A stretch of 64,000 nt of DNA from Sphingosinicella ginsenosidimutans (GCF_007995055.1 NZ_VOQQ01000001.1:1178001-1242000); one strand, 5' to 3'; shown: positions 9,367 to 18,989, numbered from the stretch's first letter. Program-made: numbers and translations. The notes: generated by a model not told the origin, from the letters alone.

Positions 9367-10320
9367 ATGAACGGCGAATATGAAGCGATCGACAGCGCGC
9401 CGCCACGCCGGCCGATCGGCCTTTATGCGTTGCTCGCCCTGTTCTGCTTCCTGCTCGGCGTCGCCGCGATGGGCTGGCTGCTGACACACTGGCAGGAGGG
9501 CGCGCGGATGCTCGGCGTCGCCCAGGCACCGCCGCCCGCGGCCCAGACCCCGCAGCCGCGGAGCCAGACGCAGGCGCAGGCGCCGTCCGCGCTCGTCCAG
9601 CCCGCATCCTCGCCGTCCGCCGCGAGCCCCGGCGACGCCGATGCGCCGCAGCGCGTGATCATCGATCCCGAGGTCTCGCGCCGGGTGAGCGCGCTCGAGC
9701 AGCGGATGAGCGAGATCGACCTTCAATCGCGATCGGCCGTCGGCAATGCGGACCGGGCCGAAGGGCTGCTCGTCGCCTTCGCGGCCCGGCGCGCGCTCGA
9801 TCGCGGCGTCGGCCTCGGCTTCCTCGAAGGGCTGCTCCGCCAGCGATTCGGCCAGTCGCAGCCGCGCGCCGTCGGCATGATCATCCTTGCCGCGCAACAT
9901 CCGGTGACCCTGCAGGACCTGCAGACCGAGCTTCAGGACCTCGCGCCCCGCCTGATCGGCCCGCCGAGCGGTGCCGGCTGGTGGCAGGCCTTCACGGCGC
10001 AGCTCGGCACGCTGATCACGGTGCGCCGCGCCGGATCGCCGTCCCCGGAGCCGGCCGAGCGGCTGCGCCGCGCCCGCCAGCGGCTGGAGGTCGGCCAGGT
10101 CGATGTCGCGCTGGCCGAGGTGATGCGCCTGCCGGGCCGCGCCCGCGCCGCCGACTGGATCCGCAAGGCCCGGCTCTATGCCGATGCGCGCGCCGCGCTC
10201 GACACGATCGAGACCGCCGCCCTGCTGGAGCCCCGCGCCGGCGAAGGGCCGCCCGCCGCCCAGCCGGGCGCCTCGGCGCCAGCGCCGGCCGCGCAGCCGG
10301 CCCCGGCCGAGACCCGCTAG
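9367..10320 (+). CDS. Mitofilin/Mic60-like inner-membrane protein of the hem operon
   Basis: A 317-residue protein with one membrane helix near the N-terminus (about 19-40, LYALLALFCFLLGVAAMGWL) and a short cytoplasmic head. A Pro/Ala/Gln-rich linker (about 53-95) and a helical body follow. The C-terminal part, with RARQRLEVGQVDVALAEVM and LPGRARAADW, resembles the mitofilin domain, and alphaproteobacterial Mic60 homologues are known to be encoded beside haem genes. Mic60 shapes cristae and intracytoplasmic membranes. Here the role is inferred from architecture and position. The ATG at 9367 follows GGCGAGG. Its TAG stop shares the palindrome CTAG with the convergent metallophosphoesterase gene. 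The C-terminal tail is Ala/Pro-rich. Confidence 0.8.
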   Translation: MNGEYEAIDSAPPRRPIGLYALLALFCFLLGVAAMGWLLTHWQEGARMLGVAQAPPPAAQTPQPRSQTQAQAPSALVQPASSPSAASPGDADAPQRVIIDPEVSRRVSALEQRMSEIDLQSRSAVGNADRAEGLLVAFAARRALDRGVGLGFLEGLLRQRFGQSQPRAVGMIILAAQHPVTLQDLQTELQDLAPRLIGPPSGAGWWQAFTAQLGTLITVRRAGSPSPEPAERLRRARQRLEVGQVDVALAEVMRLPGRARAADWIRKARLYADARAALDTIETAALLEPRAGEGPPAAQPGASAPAPAAQPAPAETR

Positions 10321-11045
10321 ATTTCGATCAGGGCGTAAGGCCGCCCGGTCGCCGCCGACGCCACCATCGTCGCGCAATTGTAGACGGGCGTGCCGCGGGG
10401 CGTCCGCCCCCGGTGGGCGCCGCGATGGGCGTGGCCGTGGACGACCGCGGCGACATGATCGAAGCGGTCGATCGCATCGGCGAGCCGCGAACAGCCGAGG
10501 AAGGGATAGATTTCGAGCGGCTCGCCCTCCAGCGTGTCGACGACCGGAGAATAATGGAGGATGGCGACGCTTCGTTCGGTCTTGAGCGATCGGAGCGCGT
10601 TTTCGAGCCGGCGGACCTCGTCCAGCGCGGCATCGACGAAGGCCTTGATCGGCGCCTCGCCGAACGCGCCGAGCTCGCCCCGGCCGAATCCGCCGAGAAA
10701 GCCCTTCACCCCGGCGAAGCCGACGCCTTCGACGATCACCGCCTGTTCGGACAGCACCGTGACGCCGGCCGAATGGAGGATCCGTGCCACCTCCTCCGGC
10801 TGGCCGCATTCATAATCGTGATTGCCGAGCACGGCGAGCGCGGGGATGGTGCAGGCGCGCAGATCCTCCGCCAGTATCTCGGCCTCGCGCGGCTTGCCGA
10901 AATTGGTGAGATCGCCGCACAGGGCGACGACATCGGCCTCCCGCGAAATCTCATCGAACATGTCGCGATAGCGATGCTCGCTCGCCTCGGTGACGTGCAG
11001 GTCGCCGACCGCGGCGAGGCGCAGCGGCTCAGAGCTTTGGCTCAT
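10317..11045 (-). CDS. Metallophosphoesterase
   Basis: A 242-residue calcineurin-like phosphoesterase with all five metal-binding blocks: [26 protein letters not shown] and GHAHRGAH. Active enzymes of this fold hydrolyse phosphomono- or diesters with two metal ions; the substrate here is unknown. The chosen ATG at 11045 ([15 protein letters not shown]) lies 17 bp inside the end of the upstream nucleotidyltransferase gene, so the two are translationally linked. No signal peptide or membrane segment is visible. The stop codon shares CTAG with the convergent Mic60-like gene. It differs from the ligase-associated PdeM type by lacking that family's opening motif. Confidence 0.88.
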   Translation of the reverse strand: MSQSSEPLRLAAVGDLHVTEASEHRYRDMFDEISREADVVALCGDLTNFGKPREAEILAEDLRACTIPALAVLGNHDYECGQPEEVARILHSAGVTVLSEQAVIVEGVGFAGVKGFLGGFGRGELGAFGEAPIKAFVDAALDEVRRLENALRSLKTERSVAILHYSPVVDTLEGEPLEIYPFLGCSRLADAIDRFDHVAAVVHGHAHRGAHRGRTPRGTPVYNCATMVASAATGRPYALIEI

Positions 11046-11820
11046 GGCGCTCCTCGATCCCCTTGCCGACGACATCGGCGAAGCCCCATTCGGTGATGTC
11101 GGTGATATAGTCGCGCGGGGAGAAGAGGCGGCCACGGCAGATCTGCATCCGCGCGGTCGGCATCTCGGCCTGGGCGTGGAGGCGATCGAGCAATTCGTCG
11201 AGCAGCCAGCGCGGGATGCACTCGCGCATCGTCGGGTAGATGAAGCGGAAATTGAGGACGTGGCCGAGCAGCACCTCCCAATAGAGTTCGAGCGCGTTGA
11301 GCAGGCGGCGCCAGTCGATCTCCGCATGCTTCTTGAGGATCACATGGGCGACATCCGCCCCGTCATAGCGGTAGCGGTCCTGCAGGAAGATCTTGGAGAG
11401 CACGAACTCGGTCGGCGGGGTGATCCGCACGTTGGTGCCGTAGACCTCGACCTCATAGGCCTCGGCGAACCAGTCCTCGGTCACCGGGATGCTGGCGGTC
11501 GAGATATTGTAGATGACGTCGAAGAAGTGGCGATCGTCCTTCCAGACCTTCCCGATCCAGCGTTCGTCCTCGATATCGATTCGATAACCGCGCGCCTTGA
11601 AGAAGCCGAGGATCTTCGGCGCGTCCGACGGCTTGCAGAAGATGTCGAGATCCTTGGTCGGGCGGACGATGCCGGTGTAGCAGGCGAGCGCATAGGTGCC
11701 CGACAGCAGGAAGGGCAGGCCCGATTCGCCCAGCAGGCGCAGGCATTCGACATAGAAATCGACCGCGTCCGGCGGCGGCTCGAAGGCCGAATGGTCCAGC
11801 GCTGGAAGCTGCGTGCTCAT
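11029..11820 (-). CDS. Pol-beta-fold nucleotidyltransferase (unknown substrate)
   Basis: A 263-residue protein with the signature of minimal nucleotidyltransferases: [20 protein letters not shown], continuing LDIF, gives the G-T/S pair and the D-x-D metal ligands. A third acidic residue lies downstream in [10 protein letters not shown]. All catalytic positions therefore look intact. The C-terminal half is helical with many aromatic residues and may be a substrate-binding domain. Known relatives add nucleotides to RNA, antibiotics or proteins, and which applies here cannot be said. It overlaps the downstream metallophosphoesterase by 17 bp. An adding enzyme paired with a phosphoesterase suggests a reversible modification or a repair step (inference). 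Confidence 0.8.
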   Translation of the reverse strand: MSTQLPALDHSAFEPPPDAVDFYVECLRLLGESGLPFLLSGTYALACYTGIVRPTKDLDIFCKPSDAPKILGFFKARGYRIDIEDERWIGKVWKDDRHFFDVIYNISTASIPVTEDWFAEAYEVEVYGTNVRITPPTEFVLSKIFLQDRYRYDGADVAHVILKKHAEIDWRRLLNALELYWEVLLGHVLNFRFIYPTMRECIPRWLLDELLDRLHAQAEMPTARMQICRGRLFSPRDYITDITEWGFADVVGKGIEERHEPKL

Positions 11821-11909
11821 GGCGGATCGAAAACGGCGCGCCCGTGCAAAGCGTTCCGCCGCCGATCCGGACGAGCAGATGGAGCCGGCTGGGCCGGCCC
11901 CGTGCGCGG

Positions 11910-12845
11910 TCAGAGCTTTTCGGTGAGCTCGGGGACGATCTTGAAGAGGTCGCCGACCAGGCCGATGTCGGCGACCTGGAAGATGGGGGCGTCTTCGTCC
12001 TTGTTGATGGCGATGATGGTCTTGGAGTCCTTCATGCCGGCGAGATGCTGGATCGCGCCGGAGATGCCGATCGCGATATAGACTTCGGGGGCGACGATCT
12101 TGCCGGTCTGGCCGACCTGATAGTCGTTGGGCGCATAGCCGGCATCGACCGCGGCGCGGCTGGCGCCGACGCCGGCCTTCAATTTGTCGGCGAGCGGATC
12201 GATGAGCGCGTGGAACTGCTCCGACGAGCCGAGCGCGCGGCCGCCCGAGACGATCACCCTGGCGCTGGTCAGCTCCGGCCGCTCGGACTTCGAGAGCTCC
12301 GCGCCGACGAAGCTGGAGAGCCCGGCATCGCCGCCGCCGGAGACCGGCTCGACGCTGCCCGATCCGCCGCTTGCCGCCGCCTTCTCGAATGCGGTGGTGC
12401 GGACGGTGATGACCTTCCTGGCATCGGACGATTTCACCGTCGCGATCGCGTTGCCGGCATAGATCGGCCGGGTGAAGGTGTCGGGCCCTTCGACCGACAG
12501 GATGTCGCTGACCTGCATGACATCGAGCAAGGCGGCGACGCGCGGCGCGACATTCTTGCCGGTGGTCGTCGCCGGCGCGACGAAATAATCGCCATGGTCC
12601 TTCATCAGCGCGGCCGCGACCGGCGCGACATTCTCGGCCAGCTGGTGCGCATAGGCCGCATCGTCGGCGACATGGACCTTGGCAACGCCGGCGATCTTCG
12701 CGGCGGCCTCGGCAACCGGCCCGACGCCCTGGCCGGCGACCAGCGCATGGACCTCGCCGAGCTTCGCCGCGGCGGTGACGGCGGCAAGCGTCGCGTCCTT
12801 GATCGCGCCGCCTTCATGTTCGACGAGGACGATCGCGACGCTCAT
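11910..12845 (-). CDS. etfA: Electron transfer flavoprotein, alpha subunit
   Basis: The FAD-carrying subunit of ETF, which takes electrons from acyl-CoA and related dehydrogenases to ETF-ubiquinone oxidoreductase. The 311-residue protein starts [13 protein letters not shown]. Its C-terminal FAD domain has the conserved [20 protein letters not shown] stretch and [16 protein letters not shown]. It overlaps etfB by 4 bp (ATGA), the usual etfBA order. The 89 bp after it (11821-11909) hold a GC-rich inverted repeat (GCCGGC-TGG-GCCGGC) that may help end the message. Confidence 0.97.
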   Translation of the reverse strand: MSVAIVLVEHEGGAIKDATLAAVTAAAKLGEVHALVAGQGVGPVAEAAAKIAGVAKVHVADDAAYAHQLAENVAPVAAALMKDHGDYFVAPATTTGKNVAPRVAALLDVMQVSDILSVEGPDTFTRPIYAGNAIATVKSSDARKVITVRTTAFEKAAASGGSGSVEPVSGGGDAGLSSFVGAELSKSERPELTSARVIVSGGRALGSSEQFHALIDPLADKLKAGVGASRAAVDAGYAPNDYQVGQTGKIVAPEVYIAIGISGAIQHLAGMKDSKTIIAINKDEDAPIFQVADIGLVGDLFKIVPELTEKL

Positions 12846-13591
12846 GCCACCACTCCCAGATTCTTCAGCTTGCCGATCAGTTCATCCACGTCCGCGACCT
12901 TGACGCCGGCCTGGCGCCGGGGCGGCTCGCTCACCTTGAGCGTGGTGAGCCGCGGGCTCGTGTCGACGCCATAATCCGCCGGCGCCTTGGTCGCGAGCGG
13001 CTTGGACTTGGCCTTCATGATGTTGGGCAGGCTCGCATAGCGCGGCTCGTTCAGGCGAAGATCGGTGGTGACGACCGCCGGCGTGTTCAGCCGCACCGTC
13101 TCCAGCCCGCCATCGACCTCGCGGGTCACGTCCACCTTGTCGCCGGCGAGCTCGACCTTCGAGGCGAAGGTGCCCTGCGGCCAGCCGAGCAGGGCCGCCA
13201 GCATCTGCCCGGTCTGGTTCGAATCATCGTCGATCGCCTGCTTGCCGAGAATGACAAGGCCCGGCTGCTCCTCGTCGGCGACGCCCTTCAGCAGCTTGGC
13301 AACCGCCAGCGGCTCGACCTCGTCGTCGGTCTGGATCAGGATCGCGCGGTCCGCGCCCATCGCAAGCGCGGTGCGAAGCGTCTCCTGCGCCTTGGCCGGG
13401 CCGATCGAAACCGCAACAATCTCCTCGGCCGCGCCCTTCTCCTTCAGACGGATCGCCTCCTCGACCGCAATCTCGTCAAACGGGTTCATGCTCATCTTGA
13501 CGTTGGCAAGATCGACCCCCGTGCCATCCGCCTTCACACGCGGCTTCACATTATAGTCGATCACCCGCTTCACGGCGACCAGGACCTTCAT
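12842..13591 (-). CDS. etfB: Electron transfer flavoprotein, beta subunit
   Basis: The AMP-binding subunit of ETF, 249 residues. It opens [19 protein letters not shown] and contains [20 protein letters not shown], the beta-ETF signature, with [17 protein letters not shown] later. The C-terminal arm, which recognises partner dehydrogenases, ends KLKNLGVVA. The gene starts 77 bp downstream of sucC. A double hairpin repeat lies in that gap, so sucC and etfBA may be separate transcripts. Confidence 0.97.
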   Translation of the reverse strand: MKVLVAVKRVIDYNVKPRVKADGTGVDLANVKMSMNPFDEIAVEEAIRLKEKGAAEEIVAVSIGPAKAQETLRTALAMGADRAILIQTDDEVEPLAVAKLLKGVADEEQPGLVILGKQAIDDDSNQTGQMLAALLGWPQGTFASKVELAGDKVDVTREVDGGLETVRLNTPAVVTTDLRLNEPRYASLPNIMKAKSKPLATKAPADYGVDTSPRLTTLKVSEPPRRQAGVKVADVDELIGKLKNLGVVA

Positions 13592-13612
13592 CTTCTCATC
13601 CCTTTTCTTGTT

Positions 13613-13660
13613 TTCCCGCGGAAGCGGGAACCCAGTCAGGGCTCCTGCCTTCGCAGGAGC
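13613..13660. repeat. Paired palindromes between sucC and etfB (REP-like element)
   Basis: Two perfect inverted repeats lie side by side: TTCCCGC-GGAA-GCGGGAA at 13613-13630 and GCTCCTGC-CTTC-GCAGGAGC at 13641-13660, joined by CCCAGTCAGG. Each forms a short tetraloop hairpin. Dispersed intergenic repeats of this kind are common in alphaproteobacteria. There is no T-run on the sucC strand, so it is not a classic terminator, though stacked hairpins can protect or trim mRNA 3' ends. Only this copy was noticed in the window. Confidence 0.7.
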
Positions 13661-13668
13661 ACAAAGAG

Positions 13669-14871
13669 CTACGCAGCTACTTTACCAACCTCCGCGACGA
13701 TCTTGCGCGCCGCATCGCCGAGATCGTTGGCCGGCACGATGGCGAGGCCGGATTCGGCGAGGATGCGCTTGCCTTCCTCGACATTGGTGCCTTCGAGCCG
13801 GACGACGAGCGGAACCTTGAGATCCACCTCTTTCGCCGCCGCGACGATCCCCTCCGCAATAATGTCGCAGCGCATGATCCCGCCGAAGATGTTGACGAGG
13901 ATGCCCTTCACCGCGGGATCGGAGAGGATGATCTTGAACGCCGCGGTCACCTTCTCCTTGCTGGCGCCGCCGCCGACATCGAGGAAATTGGCCGGAAAGG
14001 CGCCGTTGAGCTTGATGATGTCCATCGTCGCCATGGCGAGCCCGGCGCCGTTGACCATGCAGCCGATATTCCCGTCGAGCTTGATATAGGCGAGATCGTA
14101 CTTGCTCGCCTCCAGCTCCATCGGATCCTCCTCGGTGACGTCGCGCAGCTCTTCCAGATCCCTGTGCCGGAACATGGCATTGGAATCGAAGCCCACCTTG
14201 GCGTCGAGGACCATCAGCTTGCCATCCTCGGTGACGGCGAGCGGATTGATTTCGATCTGCGAGGCATCGGTGCCGAGAAAGGCGTCATAGAGCTTCGCGG
14301 CGACAGTCTGCGCCTGCTTGGCGAGATCGCCGGTGAGGCCGAGCGCCTTGGCGACGGCGCGGCCGTGATGCGGCATCAGGCCGGTCGCAGGATCGACGTC
14401 GAACGTATGGATCTTTTCCGGCGTCTGGTGCGCCACGTCCTCGATGTTCATGCCGCCCTCGGTCGAGGCGACGAAGGCGATCCGGCCGGTCTTCCGGTCG
14501 ACGAGCAGGGCGAGGTAGAATTCCTTCGCGATGTCGACGCCGTCGGTGACGTAGAGCCGGTTGACCTGCTTGCCGTGCGGCCCGGTCTGCACCGTCACCA
14601 GCGTGTTGCCGAGCATCTCCGCCGCATGGGCGCGGACCTCGTCGAGGCTGCGGGCGAGGCGGACGCCGCCCTTGGCATCCGGCCCCAATTCCTTGAACTT
14701 GCCCTTGCCGCGCCCGCCGGCGTGGATCTGCGCCTTGACGACATAGAGCGGCCCGGGGAGCTTGCCCGCGGCGGCCACCGCTTCATCGACGCTCATCGCG
14801 GCATAGCCCGCCGGAACGGGGACGCCGAACTTGGCCAGGAGATCCTTGGCCTGATATTCGTGGATGTCCAT
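13669..14871 (-). CDS. sucC: ADP-forming succinate-CoA ligase, beta subunit
   Basis: Part of the TCA-cycle succinyl-CoA synthetase. The 400-residue protein starts [19 protein letters not shown], the ATP-grasp domain opening, has [16 protein letters not shown] in the nucleotide-binding region and [17 protein letters not shown] in the CoA-ligase domain. The alpha subunit gene sucD normally follows directly, but here the next genes on this strand are etfB and etfA, so sucD must lie elsewhere. Gene identity is secure. Confidence 0.97.
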   Translation of the reverse strand: MDIHEYQAKDLLAKFGVPVPAGYAAMSVDEAVAAAGKLPGPLYVVKAQIHAGGRGKGKFKELGPDAKGGVRLARSLDEVRAHAAEMLGNTLVTVQTGPHGKQVNRLYVTDGVDIAKEFYLALLVDRKTGRIAFVASTEGGMNIEDVAHQTPEKIHTFDVDPATGLMPHHGRAVAKALGLTGDLAKQAQTVAAKLYDAFLGTDASQIEINPLAVTEDGKLMVLDAKVGFDSNAMFRHRDLEELRDVTEEDPMELEASKYDLAYIKLDGNIGCMVNGAGLAMATMDIIKLNGAFPANFLDVGGGASKEKVTAAFKIILSDPAVKGILVNIFGGIMRCDIIAEGIVAAAKEVDLKVPLVVRLEGTNVEEGKRILAESGLAIVPANDLGDAARKIVAEVGKVAA

Positions 14872-14946
14872 GGGCGGTGCCTAAAGCATAGAGTCGTCGC
14901 AATGGGAAGCGCTGCGATGCAGCACAATTTTCGCGAATGGCGACGG

Positions 14947-15237
14947 CTAGAGCGCGCAGCGCGCGGCGGCGAGGCTCGTCACCCGCACGATCTCCGGATC
15001 GCCGAGGGCGCGCACGTCGTGGAGATATTGGTCGAGACTGTCGGCCTGGCGCGCGCGGGGCAGATCGCCGAGCCGGCGCAGCTGCGCGATCGAAAGCCGC
15101 CTCGCCATCCGCTCGGCCATGCAGCCGGCCATGCGGGGATGGATGCCGGCATGTTCGAGCCCCGCGCGCAGCCGCGCCTCCGGCAGGCCGCAGGAGGCGA
15201 GGAGGGCGAGGGCCACGAGGGCAAATCCGGCGCGCAT
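14947..15237 (-). CDS. Small lipoprotein of unknown function
   Basis: A 96-residue product. MRAGFALVALALLASCGLPE is a type II signal sequence with the lipobox L-A-S-C and Cys16 as the lipidation site. The frame is open further up, but the ATG at 15237 places the signal sequence at the N-terminus, which decides the start. The mature part is helical and Arg/Leu-rich (MARRLSIAQLRRLGDLP) with two more cysteines. It begins 64 bp after the end of rpoN on the same strand. No family was recognised; envelope location is the only firm inference. Confidence 0.72.
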   Translation of the reverse strand: MRAGFALVALALLASCGLPEARLRAGLEHAGIHPRMAGCMAERMARRLSIAQLRRLGDLPRARQADSLDQYLHDVRALGDPEIVRVTSLAAARCAL

Positions 15238-15301
15238 CGGCAAATCGTTACGCGCGCGCGCCCGGGGCGGCAAATGAACTCCTCGCAACCGCCCGGACAG
15301 G

Positions 15302-16825
15302 TCAGGCCGCCCGGCCGATCGCCTTCTGCCTGCGCCGCTGGACCGACGAGCCGAGGCCGATCGCCTCGCGATATTTGGCGACGGTGCGGCGGGCGATGTC
15401 GAAGCCTTCGCCCTTCAGCATTTCGACCAGCTGATCGTCGGAAAGGATGCGGTTCGGGTCTTCCGCCGCGATCAGCGCCTTGATCCGGCTCTTCACCGCC
15501 TCCGCCGAGACGGCATCGCCGCCGTCGGCCGACTGGATGCCCGAGGTGAAGAAATATTTGAGCTCGAACAGGCCGCGTTCGCAGGAGAGATATTTGTTCG
15601 AGGTGACCCGGCTCACCGTCGATTCGTGCATCCCGATCGTTTCGGCGACGGCGCGCAGGGTGAGCGGCTTCAGGTGCGAGACGCCGTGGCGGAAGAAGCC
15701 TTCCTGCTGGGTCACGATCTCGCTGGCGACCTTCACGATGGTGCGCGCCCGCTGGTCGAGCGCCTTCAGCAGCCAGTTCGCGCTTTGCAGGCATTCGTTG
15801 AGCCAGGCGCGGGACTGGCGGTCCTGCGGCCCGCTGGCGAGCTCCTGATAATAGCTGCGGTTGACGAGCAGCTTCGGCAGCGTCGCATTGTTGAGCTCGA
15901 CCGCCCAGACCGGGCCGCGGCGGGCGACGAAGATGTCGGGAACGATCGCGTCGACCCGCTCGCCGGCGGAGGAGAAGCGGAGGCCCGGCTTCGGATCATA
16001 GCCGCGAAGCTCGCGGATCATGTCCGCCATGTCCTCGTCGTCCACCTGGCAGATGCGCTTCAGCGCCGCGATATTGCCCTTGGCGAGATAATCGAGATTG
16101 GCGAGCAGCCGGGCCATGCACGGATCGTAGCGATTGGCGTCCTTCGCCTGGAGCGCGAGGCATTCGGCGAGGCTGCGCGCGCCGACGCCGGCCGGATCGA
16201 GCGTCTGGAGCACGGCGAGCACCCGTTCGACCTCGGCGAGCGGGACGCCGAGCCGCTGGGCGATTTCGAGCAGGTTGCCGGCGAAATAGCCGGTCTCGTC
16301 GATCTGCTCGACGAGGTGCGCGGCAAGGATCAGATCGCCGCCCGACAGGATTTCGCCCGCCTGGTGAAGCAGGTGATCGTGGAGCGACACCTGCTCGCTC
16401 GCGAAGGCATCGAAATCCGGCCCGTCCTCGCCGGCCCCGCCGCCGCCCGATCCGATTCCGTCGAGCCCGAGCCCGCCGTCGAGCCCGCGGCCCGAATCGA
16501 CCGGGCTGTCCTGGTGGAAATCCTCGCCGTCCGGATCGATGTCGAGCGCCGAATCGCCGCCGCCGGCGTCGATCTCCGGCGGAGCGGGCTCGTCGTCGAA
16601 GCCGTCGCCATCGGTATCCGGGCCGGTCGCTTCCGGTTCGGCCGGGGGCGGCGGCGCCTCGTCCCCCGCGGCGGTTTCGAGCAGTGGATTCTTCTCGATC
16701 TCCTCGGCGATGAACGTCTCGACCTCGAGGTTCGACAGCGCGAGCAGGCGGATGGCCTGCTGCAGCTGCGGCGTCATCACCAGCGATTGCGATTGGCGAA
16801 GATCGAGACGAGGTCCGAGCGCCAT
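15302..16825 (-). CDS. rpoN: RNA polymerase sigma-54 factor
   Basis: The alternative sigma factor that needs enhancer-binding ATPases, 507 residues. Region I is glutamine/leucine-rich (LDLRQSQSLVMTPQLQQAIR). A long acidic, Gly/Pro-rich region II follows (about 50-135). The core-binding domain and a helix-turn-helix (LRAVAETIGMHESTVSRVT) come next, and the RpoN box IARRTVAKYREA lies near the C-terminus. The acidic region is rather long. The gene starts 3 bp after lptB ends, in an rnd-lptC-lptA-lptB-rpoN array typical of proteobacteria. The usual downstream hpf is not here but at 63.4 kb. Confidence 0.97.
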   Translation of the reverse strand: MALGPRLDLRQSQSLVMTPQLQQAIRLLALSNLEVETFIAEEIEKNPLLETAAGDEAPPPPAEPEATGPDTDGDGFDDEPAPPEIDAGGGDSALDIDPDGEDFHQDSPVDSGRGLDGGLGLDGIGSGGGGAGEDGPDFDAFASEQVSLHDHLLHQAGEILSGGDLILAAHLVEQIDETGYFAGNLLEIAQRLGVPLAEVERVLAVLQTLDPAGVGARSLAECLALQAKDANRYDPCMARLLANLDYLAKGNIAALKRICQVDDEDMADMIRELRGYDPKPGLRFSSAGERVDAIVPDIFVARRGPVWAVELNNATLPKLLVNRSYYQELASGPQDRQSRAWLNECLQSANWLLKALDQRARTIVKVASEIVTQQEGFFRHGVSHLKPLTLRAVAETIGMHESTVSRVTSNKYLSCERGLFELKYFFTSGIQSADGGDAVSAEAVKSRIKALIAAEDPNRILSDDQLVEMLKGEGFDIARRTVAKYREAIGLGSSVQRRRQKAIGRAA

Positions 16826-16828
16826 GAC

Positions 16829-17608
16829 CTACAGCTCGAAGCTCTCCCCGAGATAGAGGCGCCGGACATTCTCGTCGGCGACGAGATCCTCCGGGCTGCC
16901 GGCGAACAGCACCTGGCCGCCATAGATGATGCAGGCGCGATCGACGATGTCGAGCGTCTCGCGGACATTGTGATCGGTGATGAGCACGCCGATGTCGCGC
17001 TTCTTCAGCTCGACGATGAGATCGCGGATGTCGGAAATCGAAATGGGGTCGATGCCGGCGAACGGCTCGTCGAGCAGCATGATCGACGGGTTGGCGGCGA
17101 GCGCGCGCGCGATCTCGCAGCGGCGCCGTTCGCCGCCCGACAGCGCCATCGCCGGCGCATCGCGAAGCCGGCCAATATGGAATTCCTCGAGAAGCTGCTC
17201 GAGCCGGTCGGCGCGCGCCTTCCTGTCCGGCTCGGCGACTTCGAGGACGGCCATGATGTTCTGGCTGACGGTGAGGCCGCGGAAGATCGAGGTTTCCTGC
17301 GGCAGATAGCCGAGGCCCATGATCGCGCGCCGGTACATGGGAAGACCGGTAATATCCTCGCCGTCGAGGAGGATGCGGCCGCTGTCGGGCTTCACCAGGC
17401 CCATGATCGAATAGAAGCAGGTCGTCTTGCCCGCGCCATTGGGCCCGAGCAGGCCGAGCACCTCGCCGCGGCGCACCGAGAGGCTGACGCCGCTCAGCAC
17501 CGCCTTCTTGTCATAGGACTTGGCGATCGACACGACGTGGAGCCCCCGCGTCATATCCTCGGGGATCGCCTCGGCCTCGGGCCGCTGGATGGGAAGGGTC
17601 TCGTTCAT
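16829..17608 (-). CDS. lptB: LPS export ABC transporter ATP-binding protein LptB
   Basis: The cytoplasmic ATPase of the LptB2FG complex that extracts lipopolysaccharide from the inner membrane. All ABC motifs are present: GLLGPNGAGKTTCFYSIMG (Walker A), LSGGERRRCEIARAL (signature) and IMLLDEPFAGID (Walker B). At 259 residues it has a short N-terminal extension (about 20 residues) beyond the minimal domain. It lies downstream of lptA with an 86-bp gap and immediately upstream of rpoN. The gene for lptE is far away at 47.9 kb; lptF, lptG and lptD are outside the window. Confidence 0.97.
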   Translation of the reverse strand: MNETLPIQRPEAEAIPEDMTRGLHVVSIAKSYDKKAVLSGVSLSVRRGEVLGLLGPNGAGKTTCFYSIMGLVKPDSGRILLDGEDITGLPMYRRAIMGLGYLPQETSIFRGLTVSQNIMAVLEVAEPDRKARADRLEQLLEEFHIGRLRDAPAMALSGGERRRCEIARALAANPSIMLLDEPFAGIDPISISDIRDLIVELKKRDIGVLITDHNVRETLDIVDRACIIYGGQVLFAGSPEDLVADENVRRLYLGESFEL

Positions 17609-17694
17609 TGGTCCCGCTGAGCTAGGTAGGCGATGCGCCGCCGCGCCTCAACCGGCAAGACTTTTGCATGTCCGAAAATTCATCCGGGCCGTCG

Positions 17695-18300
17695 TCAATG
17701 GCCCGTGGCGCCGCCCTGTCCCTGGCCCTGACGGCCCTGCGTCTGCGGCACGGTGAAGCGGCCGCTGACCCGCCCGCCGCTCGCCCGCTGGCCCGGCGCG
17801 CCGGCGGCGCCGCCATCGAGCACCGCGCGGCCGGTGTCCATTTCGAGCACGAGCCGGCCGCCCTGCACGCGGGCATCGTTGCGAACCAGGCTGACATTGC
17901 CGATCATGGTCACGATCTTGCGATCGACATCATAGATCGCGAACTGTCCGCGCGCCGTCTGCCCCGGCTGGGTGATCGTCACCCCGCCCGAGGCTTCGAG
18001 CCGGCGGATCTGGACGCCACCCGTGCTCCCGGCCGCCGCGCCCGGATTGTTCGAATAGAGCACGATGAGGTTGGCGCTGGTCAGCCGCATGTCGCCCTGG
18101 GTCGCGACCACATTGCCCGAAAGGATGGCGCGATCGGCGCGGTCCTGCACCTCGATCCGCGCCGCGCTGACATCGATCGGCGCGTTGGAATCGTGGCGGA
18201 ACAGGCTGTTGCTGCCCGACGTCGCGCGCTGCCCCGACGCGCTCGAGGCGAGCAGGAGCGCGAAGGCGGCGCCGATTGCGAACGTGCGCGGGAAAGTCAT
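17695..18300 (-). CDS. lptA: LPS transport periplasmic protein LptA (OstA-like)
   Basis: A 201-residue periplasmic bridge protein for lipopolysaccharide transport. A signal peptide (about 1-23, ending SSASG) is followed by the OstA beta-jellyroll region (about 40-165, with VSAARIEVQDRADRAILSGN and GDMRLTSANLIVLYSN). The C-terminal tail is Gly/Gln-rich (QTQGRQGQGQGGATGH) and probably disordered. The ATG at 18300 overlaps the lptC stop by 4 bp. The tail is not part of the conserved fold. Confidence 0.93.
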   Translation of the reverse strand: MTFPRTFAIGAAFALLLASSASGQRATSGSNSLFRHDSNAPIDVSAARIEVQDRADRAILSGNVVATQGDMRLTSANLIVLYSNNPGAAAGSTGGVQIRRLEASGGVTITQPGQTARGQFAIYDVDRKIVTMIGNVSLVRNDARVQGGRLVLEMDTGRAVLDGGAAGAPGQRASGGRVSGRFTVPQTQGRQGQGQGGATGH

Positions 18301-18950
18301 CTGGCGGTCCTTCGGGGCTGGTTGGCCGGGACGATGCGAAGATGCGCCCCGCCGGTCAAGATGACGCGGCGATCGCCCAGCTCGGCCCGCATCTGGCCGG
18401 CGGAGAAATTGCCGAGCGGGATCTGCCCGTCGACGGCGCCGCGGCTCGTCATCTGCCGGGCGCGCAGGTCGACGCGCACGTCGCGCGTGTCCATTCGATA
18501 GCCGTCCGCGGTGGTGAGCCGGACCGGCCCGACGACGTCCACCAGATCATTGTCGATATCGTAGCGCGCATGGGGCGCGGCGAGATCGGCGCGGCCGCTT
18601 TCGAGATCCATCCGCGCGGTCACGCCGTGGATGTCGACGATCCGCTCGGCCGAGCTGCGCTGGATCGCCGAGGCGGCATTGAGGACGAACGGCCGCCCCT
18701 TATTGTCCTGGCCGCGATATTCGGCGGCGGCGGCGCGCATCCTCTCCTCCGCGTGCTGGGCGGTGTTCTTGTTGAGGATGAAGCTGACCTCCTTCTTGTT
18801 CTCCAGCGGCGAGAAGGCGAGGAAGGCGAGGGTCACGCCGATCGCCGCCGGCAGGCCGACCTTGAGCAGGCGGATGACGAGATCGTGGCTGCCGCCGGGC
18901 GCGGCCCAGCCGCGCCGCACGCGCCGCTCGCGATCGGCAAGCTCAGACAT
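18297..18950 (-). CDS. lptC: LPS export ABC transporter periplasmic protein LptC
   Basis: A membrane-anchored periplasmic protein that passes lipopolysaccharide from LptB2FG to LptA; 217 residues. A single transmembrane anchor is visible at about 24-46 (VIRLLKVGLPAAIGVTLAFL), followed by the LptC beta-jellyroll with ERIVDIHGVTARMDLESG and GYRMDTRDVRVDLRARQ. The arrangement rnd-lptC-lptA-lptB-rpoN on one strand supports the call, since LptC itself is weakly conserved. A 39-bp spacer separates it from the upstream exonuclease gene. Confidence 0.92.
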   Translation of the reverse strand: MSELADRERRVRRGWAAPGGSHDLVIRLLKVGLPAAIGVTLAFLAFSPLENKKEVSFILNKNTAQHAEERMRAAAAEYRGQDNKGRPFVLNAASAIQRSSAERIVDIHGVTARMDLESGRADLAAPHARYDIDNDLVDVVGPVRLTTADGYRMDTRDVRVDLRARQMTSRGAVDGQIPLGNFSAGQMRAELGDRRVILTGGAHLRIVPANQPRRTAR

Positions 18951-18989
18951 GGCCGGCGTCGCTCATCAGCACCTCGATGACGCCCGAAC

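Noticed and set aside
10317..11045. The metallophosphoesterase as PdeM of the ligase-associated repair set
   Set aside because: It lies 11 kb from the ligase, is paired with a nucleotidyltransferase and lacks the N-terminal motif of that family.
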